DNA from: Candidatus Bathyarchaeota archaeon
Lineage (GTDB): Archaea > Thermoproteota > Bathyarchaeia > Bathyarchaeales > Bathycorpusculaceae
Length of the DNA stretch: 50,906 nt
Assembly: GCA_018396675.1 (NCBI GenBank)
Contig: JAGTQX010000015.1
Location: 1 to 50,906, forward strand
Direction of reading: 5' to 3'
Of the stretch, positions 34,678 to 42,012 are shown piece after piece. The notes under the pieces are model-generated. The model searched no databases. It had not been told where the DNA came from and saw nothing but the letters and a program-made list of their open reading frames with translations. The first letter of the stretch is position 1; each line of letters begins with the position of its first letter. The position numbers and the translations under genes are program-made.

Positions 34678-34699
34678 GCATATTTAAATTGCAATTAAA
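34678..34699 (-). promoter_or_regulatory. DPSL promoter with near-palindrome
   Basis: ATTTAAATATGC (34678-34689 on the minus strand) is a TATA box about 50 bases before the DPSL start. It overlaps a near-palindrome, TTTAAATTGCAATTAAA (34683-34699; one base breaks the symmetry). Overlap of TATA and palindrome is a usual position for a metal- or redox-responsive repressor; this is inference. Confidence 0.4.
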
Positions 34700-34815
34700 C
34701 AACAAAATGCTTTGGTCAAAAAATCTGCTTCCTTCTACTTTAGCGGACTCGTGTTTTGCTTTCAGAACTTTATTTATGAAGTGCTCATTCCGAATCTATC
34801 AGCTAACAGTGGTTT

Positions 34816-35583
34816 TCATGTTCTTCTCTGCGAAATCACAATTGATAAAGCTAATGCAATCAGTATTATTATGGCGCTTATCTCTGTGGCTGCAACAATA
34901 TTTTGGTTTCCGTTTTGCTTCGCAGCGATACCTAGCAAGGCCCAAATAATTACAAGCCCGTAGGCTACGTCTCTTCTTGTGGTTATTACAAGCGATGTGA
35001 TTACTAGAACGGCGACGACCATCAGGAAAGCCCATGTTTCAGGGTTTACTCCGAAACCGTCCCATCCAACTGAAACCAGCGCAACGGCAACGTTTGCAAT
35101 TGTGGCAATAGTTATCCAACCCAAGTAAACACTAAAAGGAATTTGCACGGCAATTTTATCGCGCAAAGAGACCGCTGACTTGCCTATTTTGAGGCGAAGA
35201 TAAATGGCTATCAGAGACGCGAGAAGCAAAAACATCAAAACAACAGACAAAAGCAAATATTCAAACTGCCAGAGGAAAAGCCACGCAACATTCAGTAAAC
35301 AGCTTAGAACAAAAATCCAGCCGATTTTCTCGCGGAACTCACTCGTTTTTTGGTTTGGTAAAGCTTGGAAGATTATGAAAACTCCCAGCAAAATGTAGAT
35401 AATGCCCCAAATCGAGAAAACGTAACCAGCTGGAGTAACGAACGTCGGGTAAGCGTCGGAAATTTCAGCGGTTAACTTACCACCAATTACAGTTGTACTT
35501 CCAGCCAGACCATTAACTATGATTACCAAAACAAAGGCAGCTACATTAGCCCATCTCAATAACGCAGAATTAGCCTTCAACAC
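34816..35583 (-). CDS. TspO/MBR-like membrane protein
   Basis: This 255-residue membrane protein has seven hydrophobic helices. The first five resemble TspO (tryptophan-rich sensory protein): VNGLAGSTT, FVTPAGYVFSIWGIIYILLG, LLNVAWLFLWQ and the SVYLGWITIATIANV segment. Two more helices at the C-terminus exceed the usual 160-residue TspO length, as seen in the longer archaeal and bacterial relatives. TspO proteins bind porphyrins and modulate stress responses. Start is GTG at 35583 or the next-codon TTG. Confidence 0.75.
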   Translation of the reverse strand: MLKANSALLRWANVAAFVLVIIVNGLAGSTTVIGGKLTAEISDAYPTFVTPAGYVFSIWGIIYILLGVFIIFQALPNQKTSEFREKIGWIFVLSCLLNVAWLFLWQFEYLLLSVVLMFLLLASLIAIYLRLKIGKSAVSLRDKIAVQIPFSVYLGWITIATIANVAVALVSVGWDGFGVNPETWAFLMVVAVLVITSLVITTRRDVAYGLVIIWALLGIAAKQNGNQNIVAATEISAIIILIALALSIVISQRRT

Positions 35584-35639
35584 TAACAGCCTCTATGATT
35601 TGTATGCATTTCCAAATATAAAAGGCGTCTCGTGCTAAA

Positions 35640-36194
35640 TTAATTGTTTTGATATGCTTTGTTTAGAATTTTGCCCTCTATTTCTTCCTCGTTTATCTTA
35701 AAAGTGTCCGGTTCATCACGCTTCAATATAGCCTTCAAAGCTTCTGGGGAAAGCTCCCTAACAAGTCGCAGAATCTCTTTTCTGGCAGCCTCAAAATGTC
35801 TTGCCAATAAAGCCTTGTCCCTATACATTACACCGGCAAGGGGACATATCTTCTCCATCTTCAAGTACCATTCGATTTTTCCAGTCTGCCTGTTTATGTC
35901 GAAGGTTACTGGTCCTGCAACGCATGTTTCAGGCTTAACAGGGTGAACGAGGCATTTTCGCGTGTTTTTATCATAGAATATGCAGTGTCCATCCGCATTC
36001 TCTTTTGGAAAAGTGTATTCTGCATGTACAAATGGTTCTTCAACGTGGATGCCATGCGTCTTTAGATAATCCTCAATAATTCTTTCACGGTTCACGGTTA
36101 TTGGCGGCTTGGCGTCCCAACAACAATTAAATCTTATTTTGCAGTGGCCACACACATCGAAGAAGTTTTTCTGCCTTTCCTTCACATTCGCCAA
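35640..36194 (-). CDS. YkgJ-family cysteine-cluster protein
   Basis: This 184-residue protein has cysteine groups CGHCKIRFNCC, HCIFYDKNTRKCLVHPVKPETC and KICPLAG, the YkgJ/CxxCxxCC arrangement, and could carry a metal or Fe-S centre. It begins with a TTG at 36194 (a GTG at 36185 is possible) and follows the GCS2 gene by 17 bases on the same strand. It is therefore probably part of the amidoligase cluster. The shared pattern with 27374-27889 is limited to cysteine spacing. Confidence 0.8.
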   Translation of the reverse strand: MANVKERQKNFFDVCGHCKIRFNCCWDAKPPITVNRERIIEDYLKTHGIHVEEPFVHAEYTFPKENADGHCIFYDKNTRKCLVHPVKPETCVAGPVTFDINRQTGKIEWYLKMEKICPLAGVMYRDKALLARHFEAARKEILRLVRELSPEALKAILKRDEPDTFKINEEEIEGKILNKAYQNN

Positions 36195-36211
36195 GTTTTT
36201 TACTCTTCCCC

Positions 36212-37441
36212 CTAAAAGAATGGCTCATTATCTTTTAGGCTCTTTAAGAGTTTCGAATAAACAGTCAATACCGCTTCATCAAAATCTGTTTTTTGCATTC
36301 GCGCTTCGATTTTTGCCCTAATCGTTTCGGATAGGCTTCCATGTTCTATGCGTTTTTTTATGAACGGGAGGTATGTTTTCTCTTCCGTGGTGGCATTATC
36401 CCAAGCGACCTGCAAGAAATAGTTGCACACGTCTCTGGCCGTCGGTCCATGTGGGTGCAACACGTTCGCGTTAAGTCCATACTTTATGATCGCTCTAAAG
36501 TCTTCAGTCAACGTTCCCGTTGGCGAGAGTTGACTTCCACCGTTTTTTATTAATCCTCCAAGTAGAGCTCTTATGAAGCAGCTTAAGGCTACGTCCATCT
36601 TCACGCATTCCTGCTCGTCCATAACGCGGATCTCTACGGCTTTCCTCTCAAACCGTATTATCACGCCTCTAGAGTTAATCCACTCTTTGTCGAGGATGCA
36701 CTTGTCTGCTCCTGCCTTTGCTAAATCCAAAGAATATTTTTCGATGATACTTTTCTTGTATTGTCTAAATGATTGGATGTATTCGGGCACGACGTTTCCA
36801 GTTATAGACGGTACCTCTTTTTGGTTTTCCATGTAAAAACGAAGCCTATTATCCACGTATTCGCCGAAATGCCCCTCGTAAACTGGCGAAGAAGCTGAAA
36901 TCGCTGGAAGATAAGCGCAAACGTTTGCAAGCAAATTATGTAGTCTAACACCGTCACGTTCGTCAGCGTATGGAAGGTTAAGCTGAAAGCTTTGAATGTT
37001 AAGCCAACCGTGCTGTTTAAGGTTAAAGATTCTGCTGAAAGCCTCGTAAATCTGCCTATGTCGATGCGGCCAAACAGCCGTTTCATCCAGCCTCAAAGTT
37101 GGATGCATCCCAGTTCCAAGAAGGCTAGCATTATACCGTTTTTCCAAAAAGTCACCAAGCCTTAAGACGGCTTCATGCATTTTTTCTTCAAAGTCTTTCG
37201 GCGATTTGAAAGGATTGTTCGGTTTAACCTCTAAAACGTGAAGCTGAAGCTCTTTTCCGAATGTGAAGTTGTCAAGTTCAACAAAGTTCACGATTCGCCC
37301 ATGAAAATCCTTTATTACTTTGTCAACTATTGGCAACGCTTTCAAATTTTCGTCAACTATTGAGAATTCATGTTCTGGTCCAAGAACCTCTAGGGTTCGG
37401 TACGTAAAGACATGCCTCTTTAATGGAATTTCTGCAACCAA
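36212..37441 (-). CDS. GCS2-family carboxylate-amine ligase
   Basis: This 409-residue protein belongs to the GCS2 glutamate-cysteine ligase family (glutamine-synthetase-like fold), which joins a carboxylate to an amine with ATP. Visible elements are GPEHEFSIVDENL (metal-binding Glu-x-Glu equivalent), FTFGKELQLHVLEVKPN, GTGMHPTLRLDETAVWPH, IQSFQLNLPYAD and RFERKAVEIRVMDEQEC. The start is a TTG at 37441; a TATA-like TTTATATTTC lies only ten bases upstream, so the start is not settled. Glutathione is unlikely in this lineage. With the divergent RimK-type ligase it more likely builds an isopeptide or modified metabolite. The substrate is unknown. Confidence 0.88.
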   Translation of the reverse strand: MVAEIPLKRHVFTYRTLEVLGPEHEFSIVDENLKALPIVDKVIKDFHGRIVNFVELDNFTFGKELQLHVLEVKPNNPFKSPKDFEEKMHEAVLRLGDFLEKRYNASLLGTGMHPTLRLDETAVWPHRHRQIYEAFSRIFNLKQHGWLNIQSFQLNLPYADERDGVRLHNLLANVCAYLPAISASSPVYEGHFGEYVDNRLRFYMENQKEVPSITGNVVPEYIQSFRQYKKSIIEKYSLDLAKAGADKCILDKEWINSRGVIIRFERKAVEIRVMDEQECVKMDVALSCFIRALLGGLIKNGGSQLSPTGTLTEDFRAIIKYGLNANVLHPHGPTARDVCNYFLQVAWDNATTEEKTYLPFIKKRIEHGSLSETIRAKIEARMQKTDFDEAVLTVYSKLLKSLKDNEPFF

Positions 37442-37494
37442 CCGAAATATAAACTTTGTAGTCTAAGGTTTTTGGCGATTTTTATCTTCACTTT

Positions 37495-38244
37495 TCAACG
37501 GGGTTTTCGGAAGACGTAGATTGCCCAGCCTAGTGTTTCCCTACGCCACTTAAGATAGGCTTCCTTCTCTCTGGTAATCCGCTTTAAAAGCTCTGGAGTG
37601 TCCGGGTCTTCTGGATGATTCCTCGCGAAATCGTCTGTTGCCCACCATTGGAGGCTTTCATAGTGGTCCCAATCGTCTTCGTTGGCTACAATTGTGTATA
37701 GGCAACTTAAGCCTTGGTCTTCGCCGAGTCTAACATTGTCTAAATGAGTTCCATAATCGTCTTTTTTAATGTCTTCAGTTTTCAAATCTTCCTCGCATGG
37801 TTCTTTTTGCCAAAATGGTTCACCGATAACTATCAAGCCATCACTTTTCGTGGCTTCTTTCAGCGCTTTCAATGTTCCTTTGTATCCGTTGAAAATCCAA
37901 GATGCGCCGATGCACATGGTTAAATCGAAAAGCTCGTTGTTTTTTAACATAAATTCGGCGCCGTCCATTTCCACAAACTTGAGTTTTGCGCTAGAAACAC
38001 GATTTTGGTGTTTTTCTATGCATTCTTGTATGCAGTATGGAGATATGTCAACGCCAACGCCAGATACACCATATAATTCTGCTAGTCTAACAAGAAGTTC
38101 TCCTTTACCGCAGGCAATATCTAGAACGCGTTCTCCTTTTTTGGGTTTCAGAAGTTGGCAGAGCCTTTCAAGCTTTTCTACACTTATCGGGTTGCACACC
38201 AAATGCCTTTGGTGTGTTATAGCGTAGTATTTCCATTTATCCAT
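37495..38244 (-). CDS. class I SAM-dependent methyltransferase
   Basis: This 249-residue soluble methyltransferase has motif I VLDIACGKGELLVRLAELYG, the acidic GVGVDISPYC and post-I AKLKFVEMDGAEF, followed by CIGASWIFNGYKGTLKAL. The C-terminal half (YESLQWWATDDFARNHPEDPD) resembles SAM-dependent enzymes of secondary metabolism. The ATG at 38244 is chosen because it lies 22-32 bases after a TATA box, giving a leaderless mRNA; starts at 38253 and 38295 are open. It may be the first gene of an operon with GCS2 and YkgJ. Confidence 0.85.
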   Translation of the reverse strand: MDKWKYYAITHQRHLVCNPISVEKLERLCQLLKPKKGERVLDIACGKGELLVRLAELYGVSGVGVDISPYCIQECIEKHQNRVSSAKLKFVEMDGAEFMLKNNELFDLTMCIGASWIFNGYKGTLKALKEATKSDGLIVIGEPFWQKEPCEEDLKTEDIKKDDYGTHLDNVRLGEDQGLSCLYTIVANEDDWDHYESLQWWATDDFARNHPEDPDTPELLKRITREKEAYLKWRRETLGWAIYVFRKPR

Positions 38245-38265
38245 GACGCACATGTTCGTTAAGCT

Positions 38266-38276
38266 TGTTATAAATC
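38266..38276 (-). promoter_or_regulatory. TATA box of the methyltransferase-GCS2 operon
   Basis: On the minus strand GATTTATAAC lies about 25 bases before the ATG at 38244, the spacing of a leaderless archaeal transcript. Confidence 0.5.
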
Positions 38277-38329
38277 TATGCCTAATTATTTTCATTTTGG
38301 TGGCGGATAATTTTCAGCATCATAGTTAA

Positions 38330-38340
38330 TTTTAAATATG
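38330..38340 (+). promoter_or_regulatory. TATA box of the RLAN-RimK operon
   Basis: TTTTAAATATG predicts transcription start near 38361. The two divergent promoters of the amidoligase cluster are about 65 bases apart, so one regulator could control both. Confidence 0.5.
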
Positions 38341-38381
38341 TAAATGGTATTAGCTGATTTTTGTTGTCTGGTGCTCTGTGC

Positions 38382-39071
38382 GTGTTGGTCGTCTCAAACA
38401 TCGACCTTAAAACTAACGTGGCTGTAACAAAACCATCGGCTTTCCTCAAGTCTTCAGTTAGGGATTGCATTCTAAATGTTAACAACGATTATCGCTACAT
38501 GAAGCTTGGGTATTATGTTTCGCTTCACGCTGAAATCCTTGGAAATAAGGTTGTTCCAACAACAGAAAACGCCGTGGACGCTTATAGGCTACCGATTCTG
38601 CTTGTGAGAGCATCAAAAAACAATGTGCCTACAATGCCCTACATTGTTACTGACTCGGTAAAACAGATAATGGCCGAGTTTAAGTTCCCGATTGTTGTGT
38701 TTGCGGTTAACCCGTTCTCGTTTGAGGGTTATTATGTTGCCAAAAACAGAAGTGCGCTCTACAGGGTCGTTAAAAGTTTAAGCATGAATTACCGGTATGC
38801 AGTTTGTGCTCAACCCTTAAATGGCGAGATGGTGTCATGTAAATCCTTCTTTGGAAGAAGCAACATTGAAGATGCTAGTATAGGCGAAATTGCCGAAAAA
38901 GTCTACAAAACCTTTAATATTCCAATCTGTAAACTGCATATTCAATATGTTGATGGAAAAGCTCACCTATGCAGTCTACAACCCTTAGAAATGGAGGAAA
39001 TTTCACCTTCGGACTTGAATGAAATTTCTAAAACAGTTTCTCGGTTTTCCGAGAAAGGCGGGTTTGATTGA
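38382..39071 (+). CDS. RLAN-domain protein, RimK partner
   Basis: This is an RLAN-type (RimK-like ATP-grasp N-terminal) protein, a domain that precedes or is fused to RimK-type ligases. Typical segments are YRYMKLGYYVSLHAEILGNKVVPTTENAVD and KFPIVVFAVNPFSFEGY. The latter part includes the SLSMNYRYAVCAQPL and KTFNIPICKLHIQY strands. The start is unsettled: GTG at 38382 (GGTG nearby), or TTG at 38361, which coincides with the predicted transcription start. Its stop overlaps the ATP-grasp start (TTGA). Its role is probably substrate or partner recognition for the ligase. Confidence 0.75.
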   Translation: MLVVSNIDLKTNVAVTKPSAFLKSSVRDCILNVNNDYRYMKLGYYVSLHAEILGNKVVPTTENAVDAYRLPILLVRASKNNVPTMPYIVTDSVKQIMAEFKFPIVVFAVNPFSFEGYYVAKNRSALYRVVKSLSMNYRYAVCAQPLNGEMVSCKSFFGRSNIEDASIGEIAEKVYKTFNIPICKLHIQYVDGKAHLCSLQPLEMEEISPSDLNEISKTVSRFSEKGGFD

Positions 39072-39946
39072 CAAGAATAGCTTGTTTTGTTGAAAAATAC
39101 AATTTCTCATATTCTGAAGAAGCTGGAGCTCTGCAAAACTTTAAACGCGCAGCCGAAAGCATGGGACACGAGTTCAATTTTATGTTCAGAAATGGGCTTT
39201 CAGAAATTCCAAAATACGACGCCGTTTTCATAAGGGCCACGACAGACCCGCTTTACACAGCTTACGTGGTCTCCAAAACCGCGTGGGAGCTTGGCTTAAA
39301 GGTAGTTGATGATCCAGAATCGATAAGAGTCTGCGCCAACAAAGTTCACCAGTATAGGCTTTTTGAGAAGTATGATGTTCCGCGTATTCCAACGCTTTTC
39401 CTGAACAAAGAAGAATTTCATCATAGAACGATTGAGGAAATTTTTGAGCTGTTTGGAAAGCCTATCGTCCTAAAAGCGCCTTACACGAGCTTCTCAAAAT
39501 ATGTGGAAAAGGTAGCGTGTGAGACGAGTTTCCGCGATGTCGCCAAACGGTTCTTCAGAAGGTCAGATTTCATTGTGGTGCAGAAGTTTATGCCTTCGCG
39601 CTTTGACTGGAGAGTCGGCGTTTTAAACAACCAAGTACTCTACGTGTGCAAGTACATGATGCCGAAGGGCAAATGGAAGCACGGTGTAAAACGTAGGGGA
39701 AAACCAAGCTTCATCTGGGGCAGAACGGTTTCGCTGAAACGTGACAATGCGCCGCAAAGGTTGAAGGAGGTTGCTCTAAAAGCGTGCAGCGTTGTTGGAA
39801 AAGGACTTTACGGCGTGGACATTAAAGAGGTTAACGGCGACTATGTTGTTGTTGAAGTTAATGACAACCCGAGCATTTACAGTGGCTATGAAGACTACAG
39901 GAATAAGGACATATACGAAAAAATCATAAAATACCTAACGGAGTAG
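39068..39946 (+). CDS. RimK-type ATP-grasp ligase
   Basis: This 292-residue ATP-grasp enzyme ligates amino acids to a carboxylate. RimK-family features are YDAVFIRATTDPLYTAYVVSK, VVDDPESIRVCANKVHQY, RIPTLFL, GKPIVLKAPYTSFSKYVEKV, the ATP-binding FIVVQKFMPSRFDWRVGVL and the metal-binding VVVEVNDNPSIYSGYED. The TTG start overlaps the RLAN stop, so the two are made together. With GCS2, a methyltransferase and a YkgJ protein divergently transcribed, it suggests a peptide- or metabolite-modifying system. It could also be a glutamate-adding enzyme for a protein tail. Confidence 0.9.
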   Translation: MTRIACFVEKYNFSYSEEAGALQNFKRAAESMGHEFNFMFRNGLSEIPKYDAVFIRATTDPLYTAYVVSKTAWELGLKVVDDPESIRVCANKVHQYRLFEKYDVPRIPTLFLNKEEFHHRTIEEIFELFGKPIVLKAPYTSFSKYVEKVACETSFRDVAKRFFRRSDFIVVQKFMPSRFDWRVGVLNNQVLYVCKYMMPKGKWKHGVKRRGKPSFIWGRTVSLKRDNAPQRLKEVALKACSVVGKGLYGVDIKEVNGDYVVVEVNDNPSIYSGYEDYRNKDIYEKIIKYLTE

Positions 39947-39947
39947 C

Positions 39948-40304
39948 TTAAAAGAAAATAATGCAGTATATAAGAAATAAAGTTAATCCGATTATTCCTA
40001 AAATTATCCCCATCTTTTTAGAGTCTCTGCCAGACTTGACATGTTTCATTCCCTCGTGTGCAATGGCAGGGTTTATTCCCGCTCCCCTCACATATCTATA
40101 TTCAGAAAATGGAAGAATAGTCACAAACCCAACGCTAAGCAGAACGAAAATGCCGATTATGAAAGCCCATCGCATGCTTTCTAGCAAAGGCTTATCCATG
40201 AAGCCGGCGTAAAGCAGTGCTCCCAACATTATAATTGCTAGAGTAAAAGCTAAAGCAATCAAGTAAAGCTTGAAAAACTCTTTGAGCGCTGCCTTTGCAA
40301 CCAT
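39948..40304 (-). CDS. three-helix membrane protein, unknown
   Basis: This 118-residue protein has helices at about 10-33, 42-64 and 98-118. A polar cytosolic loop between helices two and three includes EYRYVRGAGINPAIAHEGMKHVKSGRDSKK. I do not recognise the family. The gene is convergent with the ATP-grasp gene, with a one-base gap, and is close behind the HTH regulator gene on the same strand. A GATATAAATGG sequence just upstream of the ATG is TATA-like but too close, so the true start might be downstream. Confidence 0.55.
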   Translation of the reverse strand: MVAKAALKEFFKLYLIALAFTLAIIMLGALLYAGFMDKPLLESMRWAFIIGIFVLLSVGFVTILPFSEYRYVRGAGINPAIAHEGMKHVKSGRDSKKMGIILGIIGLTLFLIYCIIFF

Positions 40305-40338
40305 TTTTCGGCCATTTATATCTGCGTTTTCCGCACAT

Positions 40339-40746
40339 TTAAGGGTTTTTAGTCAAACAACCCAGCGATACTGTTGTGCATAGTTCACATTTTTCAATGT
40401 CAAATGTTGGATCTAGAGTTTTATGCATATCGCATAAAAGTCGTTTTGCACGTGCAGCCTTGCATATTTCACAAAATTTCAAGATGAAATCTTTATGTGA
40501 CATGTCGCCCGTTGCCAAAGAATCCGCTAGATCTTCTATTAATTTTTTAATTTCCTTATCTTTTTCTAAGTTTATGGCTTTTCCGCGTATTTTATGGTTG
40601 TAGAGGCTTATGGCGGGTTGGCTTACGCCTAAAAGCTTCGCTATTTCAACTTGTTTAAAGCCATGTTTTGTCATGAGTTGTTTGGCTAATGCTGCTCTTG
40701 TTGGCGGGAGTAGACTTTTTACGGCAACTTCACATGGCAGTAGCAT
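40339..40746 (-). CDS. HTH (XRE-type) regulator with cysteine tail
   Basis: This 135-residue protein matches archaeal predicted regulators of the COG2522 type. It starts LLPCEVAVKSLLPPTRAALAKQL, has an HTH of the Cro/XRE type (FKQVEIAKLLGVSQPAISLYNHKIRG) and ends with cysteines in KFCEICKAARAKRLLCDMHK and KCELCTT, which could bind a metal or Fe-S cluster and sense redox state. The ATG at 40746 has GGAGAG upstream; an open frame back to 40860 would cross the promoter, so I exclude it. It is divergent from the flavodiiron gene, with a perfect palindrome between them. Confidence 0.85.
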   Translation of the reverse strand: MLLPCEVAVKSLLPPTRAALAKQLMTKHGFKQVEIAKLLGVSQPAISLYNHKIRGKAINLEKDKEIKKLIEDLADSLATGDMSHKDFILKFCEICKAARAKRLLCDMHKTLDPTFDIEKCELCTTVSLGCLTKNP

Positions 40747-40780
40747 GCATGTTCTCTCCGTGTAGTATTTGGGAGAAAGG

Positions 40781-40792
40781 CATAAATATACT
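40781..40792. promoter_or_regulatory. AT-rich TATA region between divergent genes
   Basis: CATAAATATACT lies directly left of the palindrome. On the plus strand it is a TATA box about 25-35 bases before the predicted transcription start near 40812. On the minus strand AGTATATTTATG is a TATA box about 35 bases before the regulator's ATG. Confidence 0.5.
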
Positions 40793-40810
40793 TTATTACA
40801 ATTGTAATAA
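40793..40810. promoter_or_regulatory. perfect 18-bp palindromic operator
   Basis: TTATTACAATTGTAATAA is its own reverse complement over all 18 bases. It lies between the TATA box and the predicted start of the flavodiiron operon and next to the regulator's own promoter. This is the expected position of an operator bound by a dimeric repressor such as the adjacent HTH protein, which would repress both genes. Confidence 0.6.
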
Positions 40811-40825
40811 TCAGGTGTATAACAC

Positions 40826-42010
40826 TTGGAAAGAAACACGCTTAAAATGGCGGAAAACATTTACTGGGTTGGCGCACGAGACTGGAACCGCAGACTTTTT
40901 GACGCTTTAATAACGCTTCCGAAAGGAACATCCTACAACGCTTACTTGGTATTAGGTGAGAAAGAAAAAACTCTAATAGACACTGTCAATCCGGGTTTCG
41001 AAAAGGAGCTTGAAGAAAAAATCCGAAGCATAACGAAACTCGAAGAAATAGACTACGTAATAATGAACCATGCTGAGCCAGATCATGCAGGCGCAATACC
41101 TTATATTATGAAAATCGCAGCGAAAGCCAAACTGGTAACCACTGTGAAAGGCGCTAAAATGGCTCAAACATATTACCACATTCCGCAAGAAAGGATAAAA
41201 CCCGTAACGGATAACGAAACTTTAAACCTTGGCGGAAAAACCTTACGCTTTACAGAAGCGCCGATGCTTCATTGGCCGGAAACAATGTTCACGTATGTTG
41301 AAGAGGATAAAATTCTGTTTCCATGCGACTTTTTTGGCTCACATTTGGCTGGAGGCGTTTACAGCGACGAAGTTGAGGACTTACTTATTCACGCCCAAAG
41401 ATATTGGGGTGAAATAATGATGCCTTTTAGGCCTATGGCGCAAAAAGCGCTTGAAAAACTGAAGGATCTAGAAATTAGAATGATAGCGCCAAGTCACGGT
41501 CCAATTCACAGAAAACCGGAAATCATTTTAAACGCTTATAAGAAGTGGGCGAACGGTGAAACAAGGCGAAAAGTCACTATAGCTTATGTTAGTATGTGGA
41601 ACAGCACCGAAGTAATGGTTAGGCAGATGGCTGAAACATTAGCAGCTGAAGGCATTGAGCTTGCATTTCACAATTTAGCCAGCGCGGACATTGGCGATTT
41701 AGCCAAAGACCTTGTAGACTCCAGAGCAATCGTTTTGGGCACGCCGACAGTTTTAGGCGGAGCACACCCACTTGCTGTTTACGCTACATATCTCTTCAAA
41801 GCTTTACGTCCGCCAACAAAATTCGCGGTGCTGTTAAGCTCTTACGGTTGGGGTGGAGGCGCAATAAAACAGATTCAGGAAACACTTGGGCAGCTTCAAA
41901 TTGAAATTGTCGGTGTCTTGGACATAAACGGTCCGCCGACATATGATAACTTGAAACAAATAGTTGAAATTGGAAAGACGCTGGCGGGAAAGGTTAAGGA
42001 GAAACCCTAA
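40826..42010 (+). CDS. fprA: flavodiiron protein (A-type flavoprotein)
   Basis: This 394-residue enzyme reduces oxygen to water (or NO to N2O) using a diiron centre and FMN. The MBL-like domain has the diiron motif HAEPDH (82-87), then HWPETMF, the bridging Asp in FPCDFFGSHLAGG, and PSHGPIHR. The flavodoxin domain starts near residue 250 (KVTIAYVSMWNSTEVM) and has LGTPTVLGGAHP and YGWGGGA. There is no rubredoxin domain. The TTG at 40826 has AGGTG eight bases upstream; an in-frame ATG at 40847 is an alternative. It heads a three-gene operon of redox proteins. Confidence 0.94.
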   Translation: MERNTLKMAENIYWVGARDWNRRLFDALITLPKGTSYNAYLVLGEKEKTLIDTVNPGFEKELEEKIRSITKLEEIDYVIMNHAEPDHAGAIPYIMKIAAKAKLVTTVKGAKMAQTYYHIPQERIKPVTDNETLNLGGKTLRFTEAPMLHWPETMFTYVEEDKILFPCDFFGSHLAGGVYSDEVEDLLIHAQRYWGEIMMPFRPMAQKALEKLKDLEIRMIAPSHGPIHRKPEIILNAYKKWANGETRRKVTIAYVSMWNSTEVMVRQMAETLAAEGIELAFHNLASADIGDLAKDLVDSRAIVLGTPTVLGGAHPLAVYATYLFKALRPPTKFAVLLSSYGWGGGAIKQIQETLGQLQIEIVGVLDINGPPTYDNLKQIVEIGKTLAGKVKEKP

Positions 42011-42012
42011 AC

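Noticed and set aside
34668-34963. plus-strand frames upstream of the TspO-like gene
   Set aside because: They overlap the DPSL promoter and run antisense into the TspO-like gene, with no recognisable product.
37769-38227. 152-codon plus-strand open frame
   Set aside because: It is antisense to the methyltransferase gene, which has clear SAM motifs.
39961-40212. 83-codon plus-strand open frame
   Set aside because: The opposite-strand three-helix membrane protein explains the region better; this frame has no ribosome site.
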